From the NCBI GenBank assembly GCA_028289455.1, contig JANQPN010000043.1, positions 1 to 64,000 of the forward strand: 64,000 nt of DNA, in the 5' to 3' direction. Below, piece after piece: positions 46,188-56,000 of the stretch. How positions within the stretch are numbered: the first letter of the stretch is position 1; each line of letters begins with the position of its first letter. The notes beneath the pieces were generated by a model. The model did no database searches and was not told the origin of the DNA. It saw only the letters and a list, made by a program, of their open reading frames with translations. The translations under genes were made by a program, and so were the position numbers. The stretch is from Wenzhouxiangellaceae bacterium. Lineage in GTDB: Bacteria; Pseudomonadota; Gammaproteobacteria; Xanthomonadales; Wenzhouxiangellaceae.

Positions 46188-46733
46188 TCAGCAGCTGGGG
46201 CAGGCTTTACAGACCTTGGCGCTGCGGGTGCAGACACAAGTCTTGTAGCTTCCGGTAACCGGATCGCGTCCTTCACAACCGCTGCAGTTATCACAAAGCT
46301 CTTCGCCGTCCTGACTGCACAGATCACCGACAACCACACCGCCGCCGCCATCCAGCGGGTTGGGGTAAATCTCTGGGTTTAGTGGTGTGATGAACACCAT
46401 GTCCCGCTTTCTGGCGCATTGCATAGGATTCAGATCAGGAAGGTAGATCCCCTGCATGGGCGTATCAGGGAATTTTTTGCGCAGAGTCAGAATCAACCGC
46501 TCGTTTTCCCGGCCGCCATTGGATTCATCGAACTCTCTGGCAATGCGCAGAGCATCTCTTTCACTGATGGTTCTGAATTCCTGATTTGGATAGTTTCGGT
46601 CAACGTCAAACAGTTTCCAGATTGGGCTGGATCGGTTATCACCTTTGTCATGCCCTTTGTCTTGTGGAAATGCTGTCGTTGAAACTAACAGAGTGATTAG
46701 GAAGGAAGTTAATAATGGAGTCATTCTTATCAT
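46188..46733 (-). CDS. Small secreted protein with Cys-rich tail
   Basis: A 181-residue protein started at the ATG at 46733 (GGAG about 8 nt upstream), giving the signal peptide LTSFLITLLVSTTAFPQ. The middle is charged and helical (ISERDALRIAREFDESNGGR). After a Gly-rich linker the last 45 residues hold nine Cys (LCDNCSGCEG, CVCTRSAKVCKACPSC), arranged like a disulfide knob or metal site. No family recognised. The longer upstream frame to 46880 has no ribosome binding site. Confidence 0.72.
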   Translation of the reverse strand: MIRMTPLLTSFLITLLVSTTAFPQDKGHDKGDNRSSPIWKLFDVDRNYPNQEFRTISERDALRIAREFDESNGGRENERLILTLRKKFPDTPMQGIYLPDLNPMQCARKRDMVFITPLNPEIYPNPLDGGGGVVVGDLCSQDGEELCDNCSGCEGRDPVTGSYKTCVCTRSAKVCKACPSC

Positions 46734-47083
46734 TGTTTTCTCCTTGTCCTCAATTCTGCAGAACGCATGATTGAGTTTGTTATTGGTATAGTTTTGAATG
46801 ACAGGTGGAATGAGCGAAGCGCCGGCGTAGAATGTGCTTAAGCAAGTCGATAATCCACTGTCTGTTCTAATACAGGACACCAGTGGTTATACCGTTTATC
46901 GTCTGGCCCCCCTTGACTAGAACACTTATTAAGCTAGCACAAATAACCGGTTCAGGCATAACCGGCAGGTGGACTATGATGCATTGTCAAATATAAAAAC
47001 TATGAATTTCAGTCGTTTAAGACTAATAGCAGTAAAAAGAATGAATATGCTGCTGAGACAAGCAGCAGGCTTTCAGAACCAGG
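46734..47083. other. 350-nt gene-free stretch
   Basis: It holds the upstream region of the Cys-rich protein and the downstream region of the cysteine dioxygenase. A 7-bp hairpin TGCTGCT-GAGACA-AGCAGCA (47048-47067) lies about 17 nt beyond the dioxygenase stop and could be a weak terminator without a T-run. Nothing else is evident. Confidence 0.5.
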
Positions 47084-47653
47084 TTAGTTGGTGCAACTCA
47101 ACTGCCGCGCTTCCCGGCTATACCAGCCATCCTCATCCTCCTTGAACACATTACAGCTGGTCATTTCGCCGCTGTAGATATGAATTGACACAGCGGTTTC
47201 ATGGTCATCAGGATTGCGGATCGTATGGTATTCATGCGGCGGAATCAGGCTGCCTGCACTGCCTACGCCGGCACGCATGGTGGTGCGTGGCTCAAAGCGA
47301 TATCGTCCGGCTTTTTGAGCCATCAGTTCATATTGAACAACTTCGATACTCCCGTGCCAGATTCCTTCTACGCACCACATGCCACTGTGGTCGTGGATCT
47401 GCGTGCTCTGACCAGGTCCCCAGGTCATTGCCATTACACAAGCGCCGGTATCATCATCATGATGCAGCAGGCGGCGTTGATAGCCTTCCGAACTGGGTTC
47501 AAGGAAGGCTTCAGGTAGTCTGATCGACTTTTCATCCATCAAATCACACAGTGCTTCACGCAGGCAGCTGGTAATGCCGTGGGGGCAATCACCGCGGGTG
47601 GCCCAGCGCAGTCGTTCAATTAATAAATCTTTTCCGGGGAAATCTGGCGTCAT
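47084..47653 (-). CDS. Cysteine dioxygenase family cupin
   Basis: A 189-residue cupin of the type I cysteine dioxygenase family, which oxidises cysteine to cysteine sulfinate with Fe(II). The first cupin motif has the iron ligands in IHDHSGMWCVEG (His-x-His), and the third ligand is in the later PHEYHTI motif. Its ATG overlaps the stop of the MetX-type gene (ATGA), so the two are translated together. That coupling ties cysteine removal to sulfur amino-acid synthesis. Confidence 0.88.
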   Translation of the reverse strand: MTPDFPGKDLLIERLRWATRGDCPHGITSCLREALCDLMDEKSIRLPEAFLEPSSEGYQRRLLHHDDDTGACVMAMTWGPGQSTQIHDHSGMWCVEGIWHGSIEVVQYELMAQKAGRYRFEPRTTMRAGVGSAGSLIPPHEYHTIRNPDDHETAVSIHIYSGEMTSCNVFKEDEDGWYSREARQLSCTN

Positions 47654-48744
47654 GCCAGGAATTGTGCCACAAGCGGACCAAAGTTTTCTATGTCTATCAA
47701 AAAGGCGTCATGCCCTTGAATGCAATCCAAATCATGCATTTGAGTTTTGATATCAGCGGCTTGCAACTCCTTTGCAATATCTTTCTGTTGTTGTATTGGA
47801 AACAGCAGATCTGTGCTGACGCCAATCACCAGCGCGCTTTCAAGATTTGTTTGCCGCAGCATGTCGGAAACTGTTCCGGCATGCCGGTCACCGGCATCAA
47901 ACCAGTCCATAGCGCGGGACAGATAGACATAGCAAACCGGGTCGAACTGACCGATAAATTTCTGAGCCTGGGCCTCCAGGTAGGATTCCACCGCAAAATT
48001 CATTCCATAAACAGTGGGTGGGAAGTGGTCCTGGGATTGCCTGCCGAAACGGCCAAGCCATTCGTCAGCTGAGCGGTAACTGATCATGCCCAGCTTGCGC
48101 GCCAGCCGCATGCCGGATACCGGCCAGCGGTTATCGGTGTATTGACCGTTTTGCCAGTTCGGGTCACTGACAATTGCTTCACGCTGAAGCGAGCGGATGG
48201 CAATAGAAAAAGGCGTGGCGCTGACTGCTGATGAAATATTTATCAGGCGGCGGGCACAATGGGGATGTTGCTTCAGCAAGGCCAAAGCGGTCATTCCACC
48301 CATACTGGGGCCGATAAGGCAGTCCAGCTGGGTAATGCCCAATGAATTCACCACCTGCCATGCGCTTTCTGCAATATCTTCCAGTGCCAGTTCCGGAAAC
48401 TCCAACCGCCAGGGTCGGCCGGTATCCGGATTAAGTGAAGCAGGGCCGGTTGAACCCTTGCAGCTGCCTAGCGAGTTAACGCAGATAACAAAGTAGTTAT
48501 CAGTGTCAATCGGCTTTCCTGAACCCAGCATCTGCTCCCACCAGCCTGCTTCAGGGTCCTCGGGTGAGGAAGCAGCATGTGCACCTGGAGATAAGCCGGT
48601 GAGCAGCAAAATGGCATTGCTTTTATCAGCATTCAATTCCCCCCAGCACTCGTAGGCCAGACAAATATTACTGATTTGACGGCCACGATAAAGGCTTAAC
48701 GGTTGCTGCAACCGGAAGGTTCTTGTGGCAGAAAGATTGTGCAT
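47650..48744 (-). CDS. metX: MetX-type homoserine/serine O-acyltransferase
   Basis: A 364-residue alpha/beta-hydrolase acyltransferase. The nucleophile Ser is in GPSMGGM (about residue 145), after SLGSCKGSTGPASLNPDTGR. The Asp and His of the triad are near the C-terminus (DLLFPIQQQ; GHDAFLID). Enzymes of this type acylate homoserine for methionine synthesis. Some xanthomonad-type members act as serine O-succinyltransferases for cysteine synthesis, and the GPSMGGM and MISYRSADEW segments look closer to that subgroup. The substrate is therefore left open. It forms an overlapping pair with cysteine dioxygenase. Confidence 0.87.
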   Translation of the reverse strand: MHNLSATRTFRLQQPLSLYRGRQISNICLAYECWGELNADKSNAILLLTGLSPGAHAASSPEDPEAGWWEQMLGSGKPIDTDNYFVICVNSLGSCKGSTGPASLNPDTGRPWRLEFPELALEDIAESAWQVVNSLGITQLDCLIGPSMGGMTALALLKQHPHCARRLINISSAVSATPFSIAIRSLQREAIVSDPNWQNGQYTDNRWPVSGMRLARKLGMISYRSADEWLGRFGRQSQDHFPPTVYGMNFAVESYLEAQAQKFIGQFDPVCYVYLSRAMDWFDAGDRHAGTVSDMLRQTNLESALVIGVSTDLLFPIQQQKDIAKELQAADIKTQMHDLDCIQGHDAFLIDIENFGPLVAQFLA

Positions 48745-48879
48745 GGTGAGATTTATAGCCTACTCGCGCGTCTTTGTCACTGGGAGGATATATTGCCAAT
48801 GTGCATATGGCTATATTCGAGCCACAGACTACGCCTATTTGTTAATATGATTTTACTGAATAGAATGGTCTAATACGGC

Positions 48880-48914
48880 AGCCCGGCTGGACCAGCGTTT
48901 TTACAAGCCGGGCT
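48880..48914. repeat. Inverted repeat upstream of the methyltransferase pair
   Basis: AGCCCGGCT (48880-48888) and AGCCGGGCT (48906-48914) are separated by 17 nt, in the gap between metX and the gene at 49024. It may be a terminator-like structure or binding site; no T-run follows. Confidence 0.35.
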
Positions 48915-49023
48915 ATCAACACATTTTAATGGATAAGCTGTAAGTACAGGTATGTTATGGTGTATGCTAATTGTCAAGGCGGGAACAACTGTTTAGATAC
49001 TAGGTGACAAGGGAGTGTTACCG

Positions 49024-49872
49024 ATGAATAAAACTATCAAGTTTCTACTCACAGCCTTCGGTTTGTGCGTGTTTGTCGTACTGGCTGGTTCCAGCCAGGT
49101 TTATGCAGAGGCTGATCAGGCTCGCTTAAGCAGCATTATCAATGCTGATTTTCGTACAGACATATCGCGCTCACGGGATCAGTACAGAAACCCCCTGGAG
49201 ACATTGTCCTTTTTTGGCATTGAGCCGAATATGACTGTTGTTGAGCTGTGGCCCAGCGGCGGTTGGTATACCGATATTCTGGCACCCTATCTCAAAGACC
49301 GGGGCAAATTGATCGCCGCACACTATAACCCTGAAACGGATCACCCGTACGCCAACTTCTTCCGAAGCTCTTACCTGGCATTTGAAAGCAAAATGGAAAC
49401 CAGCCCAAAGTGGTATGGCAATGTAGATATACGCGCTTTTGAGCCGCCGTTCACCGATGCCATCGTTCCTGACGGCACAGTAGATATGGTGTTGAGCTTC
49501 AGAAATATGCATGATTGGTTGAATGACGGCAGCATTGACTTCGTATTGGAGCAGGCACATGCGATGCTCAAGCCGGGTGGCATTCTGGGTGTAGTGGGTA
49601 ACCGGGCGGATGTATATAAAAATGTCGATCCGACGGCAGAAAATGGCTACATCAACCAGCAGTGGTTTGTGCAGAAAGTGCATGAAGCCGGTTTTCAGGC
49701 AGTAGGGCACAGTGAAGTTAACGCAAACCCACTGGATACCGCCGATCACCCCAACGGTGTATGGACATTACCGCCTTACCTGCGAGTGCCTCAGGGAGCC
49801 AATACAGAGAAGTATCTGGCTATTGGCGAAAGCGACCGGTTTACTATCAAATTCATCAAGCTGGGCAAGTAG
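49024..49872 (+). CDS. Exported SAM-methyltransferase-like protein, copy 1
   Basis: A 282-residue protein started at the ATG at 49024 (GGGAG eight nt upstream; a GTG at 49015 would overlap that site). A signal peptide is clear (FLLTAFGLCVFVVLAGSSQVYA). The mature part is a Rossmann-type class I methyltransferase fold of the COG4798 type: motif I is VVELWPSGGWYTDIL, followed by VDMVLSFRNMHDWLNDG and AHAMLKPGGILGVVGNRA. A methyltransferase outside the cytoplasm would lack SAM, so the true reaction is uncertain. Its neighbour at 49958 is a close paralogue. Confidence 0.83.
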   Translation: MNKTIKFLLTAFGLCVFVVLAGSSQVYAEADQARLSSIINADFRTDISRSRDQYRNPLETLSFFGIEPNMTVVELWPSGGWYTDILAPYLKDRGKLIAAHYNPETDHPYANFFRSSYLAFESKMETSPKWYGNVDIRAFEPPFTDAIVPDGTVDMVLSFRNMHDWLNDGSIDFVLEQAHAMLKPGGILGVVGNRADVYKNVDPTAENGYINQQWFVQKVHEAGFQAVGHSEVNANPLDTADHPNGVWTLPPYLRVPQGANTEKYLAIGESDRFTIKFIKLGK

Positions 49873-49903
49873 CCCGACACAAGCTGTAATGATTGCCATT
49901 TGA

Positions 49904-49924
49904 CGCCCCGGCTGTGCCGGGGCG
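49904..49924 (+). other. GC-rich hairpin between the methyltransferase-like genes
   Basis: CGCCCCGGC-TGT-GCCGGGGCG is a perfect 9-bp stem in the 85-nt gap between the tandem paralogues. It lacks a T-run, so it might reduce rather than stop read-through, or protect mRNA ends. Confidence 0.55.
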
Positions 49925-49957
49925 ACAATTGCGGCTGGTTTTTGGAAATCAGCCGAT

Positions 49958-50788
49958 ATGTTCAATGAATTTCGCCGACTCAGCCTGCTATTGATATTGA
50001 GCTGTTGTGCCACGGTTCATGCACATCATGATGATCTGCACACCATTCTGGAAAGTGAGTTCCGTTCTGCAGATGCCAAAGCCAGAGATGAATTCCGCCA
50101 CCCTTTGGAAACCCTGGAATTTTTCGGTCTGGCCCCGGATATGGTGGTGGTTGAACTATGGCCGGGAGGCGGTTGGTACAGTGAGATAATTGCACCGTAC
50201 CTGGATCCCGAAGAAGGCGGCAGGTTTATTGCGGCACATTTCAACCCGGATACCGAGCATGAATTCGGTGATTTTTTCAGGGATTCATTAAGGGCTTATC
50301 AATTGAAAGTTCAATCAAACCCGGACTGGTTCGAGAATGTAGAAATCAAACCTTTTGAGCCGCCTGTTACAGACCCGGTAGCAGAAGCCGGCAGTGTTGA
50401 TATGGTCCTGACATTCAGGAATATTCATAACTGGCTGGAAGACGGCAGCTTCACCGACGCAATAAGAGAAGCAAGGCGTATGCTGAGGCCAGGCGGGGTA
50501 TTCGGCGTTGTCGACCACCGGGCCAGTTTAAGTCAGGAAATTGATCCCAAAGCTGAAAACGGCTATGTGAATCAGCAGTGGGTAATCCGGCGAATCGAGG
50601 CCATTGGTTTTCAAATGGTTGCCGCCAGTCCGATAAATGCCAACCTGAAAGACAGCACTGTTCATCCCAACGGGGTTTGGACTTTACCGCCGAATCTAAG
50701 GGTTCCGGAAGGCGAAGACCGCCAGAAATATATCGATATCGGAGAAAGCGACCGGTTTACCCTTAAGTTTGTGAAGCTGGGGCGCTGA
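49958..50788 (+). CDS. Exported SAM-methyltransferase-like protein, copy 2
   Basis: A 276-residue paralogue of the preceding gene, with a signal peptide (LLLILSCCATVHA). It repeats the same landmarks: NPLETL becomes HPLETLEFFG, VVELWPGGGWYSEIIAPYL, VDMVLTFRNIHNWLEDG, RRMLRPGGVFGVVDHRA, and the shared ending IGESDRFT-x-KF-(I/V)-KLG. This copy has GGG where the first has SGG in motif I. The pair came from tandem duplication. Confidence 0.83.
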   Translation: MFNEFRRLSLLLILSCCATVHAHHDDLHTILESEFRSADAKARDEFRHPLETLEFFGLAPDMVVVELWPGGGWYSEIIAPYLDPEEGGRFIAAHFNPDTEHEFGDFFRDSLRAYQLKVQSNPDWFENVEIKPFEPPVTDPVAEAGSVDMVLTFRNIHNWLEDGSFTDAIREARRMLRPGGVFGVVDHRASLSQEIDPKAENGYVNQQWVIRRIEAIGFQMVAASPINANLKDSTVHPNGVWTLPPNLRVPEGEDRQKYIDIGESDRFTLKFVKLGR

Positions 50789-50805
50789 GAAACCCGGCTG
50801 CAAAA

Positions 50806-51642
50806 CTAAGCGGGTGCGGCCGGCTGTAATACTTTATCGATAGTCTGCAACGCAGCCAGGCCGCCCATTGCAAGCCCGATATGTTGAGGCTGTGTCTGAG
50901 GCTCATCGGGATTGATTCTGATCAGCCGATAACCGGTTTGTTCTCCAAAATACCGTACTGTGGGCACCGCTGTGCCGGCGCCCAGTTCGATGACCACTGG
51001 ATTCCGGCAATCTTGCCGCCAGTGCTCAAGACGGTGTAGCTGATGATCCGTTCGCCGGCTATCCCATTGCCAATCACCAAACATCAGTATGTTGGGCCGT
51101 AACAATTGGCCACAATCCGGGCAGCGTGGTAATTCAGAAAGCAGCAGGCACTGTTGTACATCAACATCAGGCTGCAGCTGGTCAGCAGGCGAGATACCCA
51201 CACCGCAATTGGCCGAGCATTGCAGATGATGAATGGACCCGTGACATTCGGCTACTCGTTCCTGTGGGAAGCCTGCCTGTTGAAACTGACCGTCAACATT
51301 GCTGGTAAAAACAAAACTGCCGTACGGCATACGTTTGGCCCAGCGGCGCAGCAGGGTAAAGCCGGTATGTGGTTTGGTGCGCCGGTAAAGTTGCAGACGA
51401 TGACCGTAAAACCCCCATGCCAGCCGCGGATGGTTGATAAAAGACTGAGGATTGGCCATATCAGTAAATTGCAGGCCATGGCTGCGTAAGCCGGGGTAGG
51501 CACGCCAGAAACCTTCCTTTCCGCGGAAGTCAGGCAGACCGGAATCCACCCCCAAACCGGCACCGGCAGTGATCAGCAGGCTGTCAGCCTGATCAATCCA
51601 CTTTGCCGCCCGGTAAATATCCCGTTCCTGTTGTACGCTCAT
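50806..51642 (-). CDS. Sir2-family NAD-dependent deacylase
   Basis: A 278-residue sirtuin from the ATG at 51642; an upstream frame to 51726 adds an unlikely Cys/His-rich leader. The NAD-binding GAGLGVDSGLPDFRG motif is followed by SNVDGQF, the catalytic His in ECHGS, four Cys zinc ligands (CSANC and CPDC) and ELGAGTAVPT. Sirtuins remove acyl groups from lysine with NAD. It is divergent from the metallopeptidase at 51690, with only about 50 nt between the starts. Confidence 0.9.
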   Translation of the reverse strand: MSVQQERDIYRAAKWIDQADSLLITAGAGLGVDSGLPDFRGKEGFWRAYPGLRSHGLQFTDMANPQSFINHPRLAWGFYGHRLQLYRRTKPHTGFTLLRRWAKRMPYGSFVFTSNVDGQFQQAGFPQERVAECHGSIHHLQCSANCGVGISPADQLQPDVDVQQCLLLSELPRCPDCGQLLRPNILMFGDWQWDSRRTDHQLHRLEHWRQDCRNPVVIELGAGTAVPTVRYFGEQTGYRLIRINPDEPQTQPQHIGLAMGGLAALQTIDKVLQPAAPA

Positions 51643-51689
51643 AGAGTAAAACTGATTTTTCTGACAGACATGCCAGCAATGTCCGGTAC

Positions 51690-52418
51690 ATGTATCATGC
51701 GGATTATATGCGCTCAGCCCAATCAAAAATGATCGATGTTGCTGGTATCCAGGCGGAAATCATCCGCAGCAGACGCAAAACCGCTGCGATCAATGTGCGC
51801 GATTGCAGGGTATCTGTACGTGTGCCCTGGCGATTTCCCGAGGCTGCGGCGCGTGAGTTTATCCAATTAAAGAAGCAATGGATATTGCGCAAGCTGGGTG
51901 AGCAACAACAGTTGCAGGCGGCCAATACCAAAGCGTTTGTCAGCGGGGAGGCCTTGAGATTTCTTGGCAATCACTACCGCTTACAGGTCCGCTATACGCA
52001 GCAAATTCATGTTGAGCTGAGGAAAAATACAATAATTGTCGGTATTCCTGATCGACAGCTGCCGGCTGGCAAGGTCAAACAAGCATTGGTCGATTGGTAT
52101 CAATCTGCGGCGGCTGAAGTATTGATGCCCAAAGTGGAGCAATTCAGCCAGCAAATGGGTTTACAGCCGACAGCAGTAACTTTACGAAAATGTAAATCAC
52201 GCTGGGGCAGCTGCTCACCATCCGGCCGGATAATGTTCAACTGGAAAATTGTCATGGCACCGGAAGCGGTGGTGGATTATCTGGTGGTGCATGAGTTAAG
52301 CCATATACTTGAACTCAACCATTCATCGAGATTCTGGCAGCATGTCGAAAGTGTCTTGCCGGATTATGCCGAACAGCGAAAATGGCTGCGGGATAACGGC
52401 CGTTACCTGGAGATTTGA
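51690..52418 (+). CDS. YgjP-type zinc metallopeptidase (M48-like)
   Basis: A 242-residue protein of the YgjP/DUF45 family. The zinc-protease motif is HELSHILELNHSSRFW (HExxH with downstream His), preceded by RKCKSRWGSCS. The start may be any of the ATGs at 51690, 51708 or 51729. No signal peptide, so a cytosolic role is likely. Its stop abuts the GTG start of the redoxin at 52419. Confidence 0.87.
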   Translation: MYHADYMRSAQSKMIDVAGIQAEIIRSRRKTAAINVRDCRVSVRVPWRFPEAAAREFIQLKKQWILRKLGEQQQLQAANTKAFVSGEALRFLGNHYRLQVRYTQQIHVELRKNTIIVGIPDRQLPAGKVKQALVDWYQSAAAEVLMPKVEQFSQQMGLQPTAVTLRKCKSRWGSCSPSGRIMFNWKIVMAPEAVVDYLVVHELSHILELNHSSRFWQHVESVLPDYAEQRKWLRDNGRYLEI

Positions 52419-52889
52419 GTGGTCAGATTACGCCCGGCGCCGGAGTTGATTACACAGGGCTGGTTCAATACCGAAGCCGAATTGAGTCTGCAATCCATGC
52501 GAGGCAGGGTGGTGGTGGTGTATGCATTCCAGATGCTATGCCAGGGATGCGTGGCCAATTCAATTCCGCAGGCCAAACGCCTGCACAGTGTCTTTGCTGG
52601 GAAAAACGTGCAGGTAATCGGACTGCATACTGTTTTTGAACATCATGCTGCCATGCAGCCCACCAGCCTGGAAGCATTTATACATGAATACGGTATCACT
52701 TTCCCGGTCGCTGTCGACCGGCCGTCTGCCGATGGTTCGATACCGCAAACCATGCAGTGTTATCAGATGCAGGGTACGCCTACAGTATTGATGATAGACA
52801 GTCAGGGTAGATTGCGGCGTAACTACTTTGGCCACTTGGATGATATCCAATTGGGCGCTGAAGTGATGACATTATTGATTGAGGCATAG
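52419..52889 (+). CDS. TlpA/redoxin-like thiol protein
   Basis: A 156-residue thioredoxin-fold protein starting at a GTG directly after the YgjP stop. The active site is MLCQGCVANS (CXXC), followed by QVIGLHTVFEHH and the cis-Pro motif QGTPTVLMIDSQGRL. No signal peptide is visible, so it is probably a cytoplasmic redoxin. It is likely co-transcribed with the metallopeptidase. Confidence 0.83.
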   Translation: MVRLRPAPELITQGWFNTEAELSLQSMRGRVVVVYAFQMLCQGCVANSIPQAKRLHSVFAGKNVQVIGLHTVFEHHAAMQPTSLEAFIHEYGITFPVAVDRPSADGSIPQTMQCYQMQGTPTVLMIDSQGRLRRNYFGHLDDIQLGAEVMTLLIEA

Positions 52890-53053
52890 GGAGATGGGTA
52901 AACCATCGCCGGTTGGCTTGGCTCTGCAGGTATGACTGCAAAGCCTACCGCCCATAAGCCCCTGATTATCGCATCAATAAGTATCGATTGGCGCCAGACC
53001 AGGGTCTGGGTGATAAACTCCGTTATAAAATAACACTACATCAAGGTTTGTAC

Positions 53054-56000
53054 ATGTTTAAATCGATTAATAAGTTTTGGATAGGCTTATCTATAGCCCT
53101 TGTTATGGCAGGTTCGGCAGTGGCTCAGGACGATCCACATCCACTTGCTGGTATGCAGTTGCGCTCCATCGGCCCGGCCCTGGTTGGCGGTCGTGTTGCG
53201 GATTTTGCTTTTCATCCCGAACAGCCGCAGATTTTTTATGTGGCACTGGCCAGTGGCGGGCTGTGGAAAACTGAAAATAACGGCATTACCTGGCAGCCAC
53301 TGTTTGATGGGGAAAACTCCTATGCGCTGGGTGTGGTCGAGATAGACCCGCATAACCACAATGTGATCTGGGTTGGCAGCGGTGAAAATAACAGTCAGCG
53401 CAGTGTTGGTTACGGCGATGGCGTATATAAGTCAGTGGATGGCGGTAAAAGCTGGCGCAATATGGGGCTGGAAGGTTCTGAACACATTTCCATGATCCGC
53501 ATCCACCCGGAAGACAGCAATACGGTGTTTGTGGCTGCGCAGGGGCCGTTATGGAATTCCGGTGGTGAGCGAGGCCTTTATAAGACCACCGATGGCGGGG
53601 AAACCTGGGAGCGGATTCTGGATATCGATGAGCATACCGGTATCAACGAGTTTGTGATCGACGCCGACAACCCTGATGTGATAGTGGCAACCAGCTATCA
53701 GCGTCAGCGTCGAGTCTGGACACTGATTAACGGTGGCCCAGGTGGTGGTATCCACAAAACTACCGATGGCGGCAATACCTGGCGCAAGCTCAGTGGCGGC
53801 CTGCCTGGTGGGGATTTAGGTAGAATCGGCCTGACAGCAGCACCCTCCAATCCGGATATGCTGTATGCCATTATTGAGGCCGATGAAAAAGGTCGGGGTG
53901 TTTACCGGAGTACTAACTTTGGCGAAAGCTGGGAGAAGCGCTCTGGCCGGGCTACTTCGAGTGCTCAGTATTACAACGAACTGTTTGTCGACCCATTGAA
54001 TTCGGATCGGGTATATTCCATTGACACCTTCACTGCAAAATCAGAAGACGGTGGCAAAACCTGGGAGCAGATATCGTTTGTCAACAGGCATGTGGATGAC
54101 CATGCCATCTGGATCGACCCGAATAATACCGCACACATCTACATCGGTGGTGATGGTGGCGTATATGAAAGCTGGGATCGTGGCCAGACATGGCGGCACA
54201 TGCGCAATATGCCGGTAGCACAGTTCTACCGCGCGACTCCGGATAACGATGTGCCGTTTTATAACGTTTGTGCCGGCACACAGGACAATCACACCTTATG
54301 CGGGCCCAGCCGTACCCGGTTTACCGACGGCATTACCAATGCTGATTGGTGGGTAGCTCAGTTTGGTGATGGATTCAAAGCGCAGTTTGACCCGGAGAAC
54401 CCGGATATCGTTTACGCCCAGTATCAGTACGGCGGCCTGGTGAGAATGGACAAAGTCACCGGTGAGCGTGTTTCGATTGTTCCCCGTCCACCGTCAGGGG
54501 AAGACAACTACAACTGGAACTGGAATTCGCCGCTGATCATATCGCCGCATGACAACGAGCGGTTGTATTACGGCGCTGAACGGCTGTTCCGTTCTGATGA
54601 TCGCGGCAACAGCTGGCGCGCCATCAGTCCTGATTTGACCCGGCAGCTGGACAGGAACCAACTGGAGATCATGGGCCGAGTATGGAGTGTGAATGCGATT
54701 GCGAAGAATGCTTCCACTTCCATTTATGGCGCACTGATTGCAGTGGCGGAAAGTCCGGTGCAGGAAGGCCTGATCTATGCCGGTACCGATGACGGCCTGA
54801 TTCAGGTCACCGAAGACGGCGGACAGAACTGGCGCAGTGTTGACAGTTTCCGTGGAGTGCCGGATCAATCGCTGGTGGAAGACATCATTGCTTCAGAGCA
54901 CGATGCAGATGTGGCCTATGCTGTATTCGACAATCACAAACGCGGTGATTTTAAACCTTATGTGCTGAAAACCAGTGACCGGGGGCGCAGCTGGACTCTG
55001 ATCAGTAGCAATCTGCCGGAGCGTGGCACGGCACACACACTGGCCCAGGATCATGTTAATCCGGAGCTGTTGTTTGTCGGCACTGAATTCGGTGTATTCT
55101 TCAGCAATGATGACGGTGGCAGTTGGCATGAGCTGACCAGCCTCCCGACCATCGCTGTGCGTGATCTGGAAATTCAGCGGCGTGAAGGCGATCTGGTTGT
55201 TGGTACGTTTGGACGCGGTGTCTATATTCTGGATGACTATGCACCTTTGCGTATGGATGCAGATGCATTATCCGCAGAAGCCACCTTATTACCTGTTCGC
55301 GACACCTGGTTGTTTGTGCCCGACGATCGTCGTGGCTGGGGTGGTAAAGGCGATTATGGAAATGGCAAATACTCAGCCAGCAATCCTGAAAACGGCGCCA
55401 TCATCAGCTATTACCTCAGCGATGGGCTGCAAACCCTTGAACAGCAAAGGCGTGAAGCAGAAAAGGAACGCGCCAAGCAGGGCGAAGACAACCCTTATCC
55501 AAGTTGGGATGCATTACGCGCTGAGGACCGTGAAGAGGACCCAAGCGTGATTATCACCATCAGCGATGCGCAGGGTAATGTAGTCAACCGGCTAACCGGC
55601 GCAACCGGCAAAGGCTTGCACCGGGTAGCCTGGAATATGCGTTATCCGACCACCGATCCGATTGACTTATCCGGTGGTGGTAATCGTCCACCGTGGTTCC
55701 CTGATCCAACCGGACCCATGGCATTGCCCGGTGAATACACCGTCAGTCTGGCTAAGCGCGTGAATGGCCAGCTGACTGCAATAGGTGGTCAGCAGACTTT
55801 CACGCTGAAGCCACTGTTTAACGGCGGACTGGTCACCAATAACCGCCAGGCGGTATTTGAATTTCAGCAGCAGGTGGCGGAGTTAAACCGCCGGGTATCG
55901 GCCGCCAACCAGATTGCCGGTGAAATTGATAACCGCATTGCACATATCAAACAGGCCATTACCCACACTCCGGCTGCCGGTGAGCAGCAGGCACAGGCAG

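Noticed and set aside
46734..46880. Longer start for the Cys-rich secreted protein
   Set aside because: The extra 49 residues lack a ribosome binding site and would bury the clear signal peptide at 46733.
51643..51726. Longer start for the sirtuin
   Set aside because: The added leader is Cys/His-rich and unlike the family, and it overlaps the divergent metallopeptidase start.
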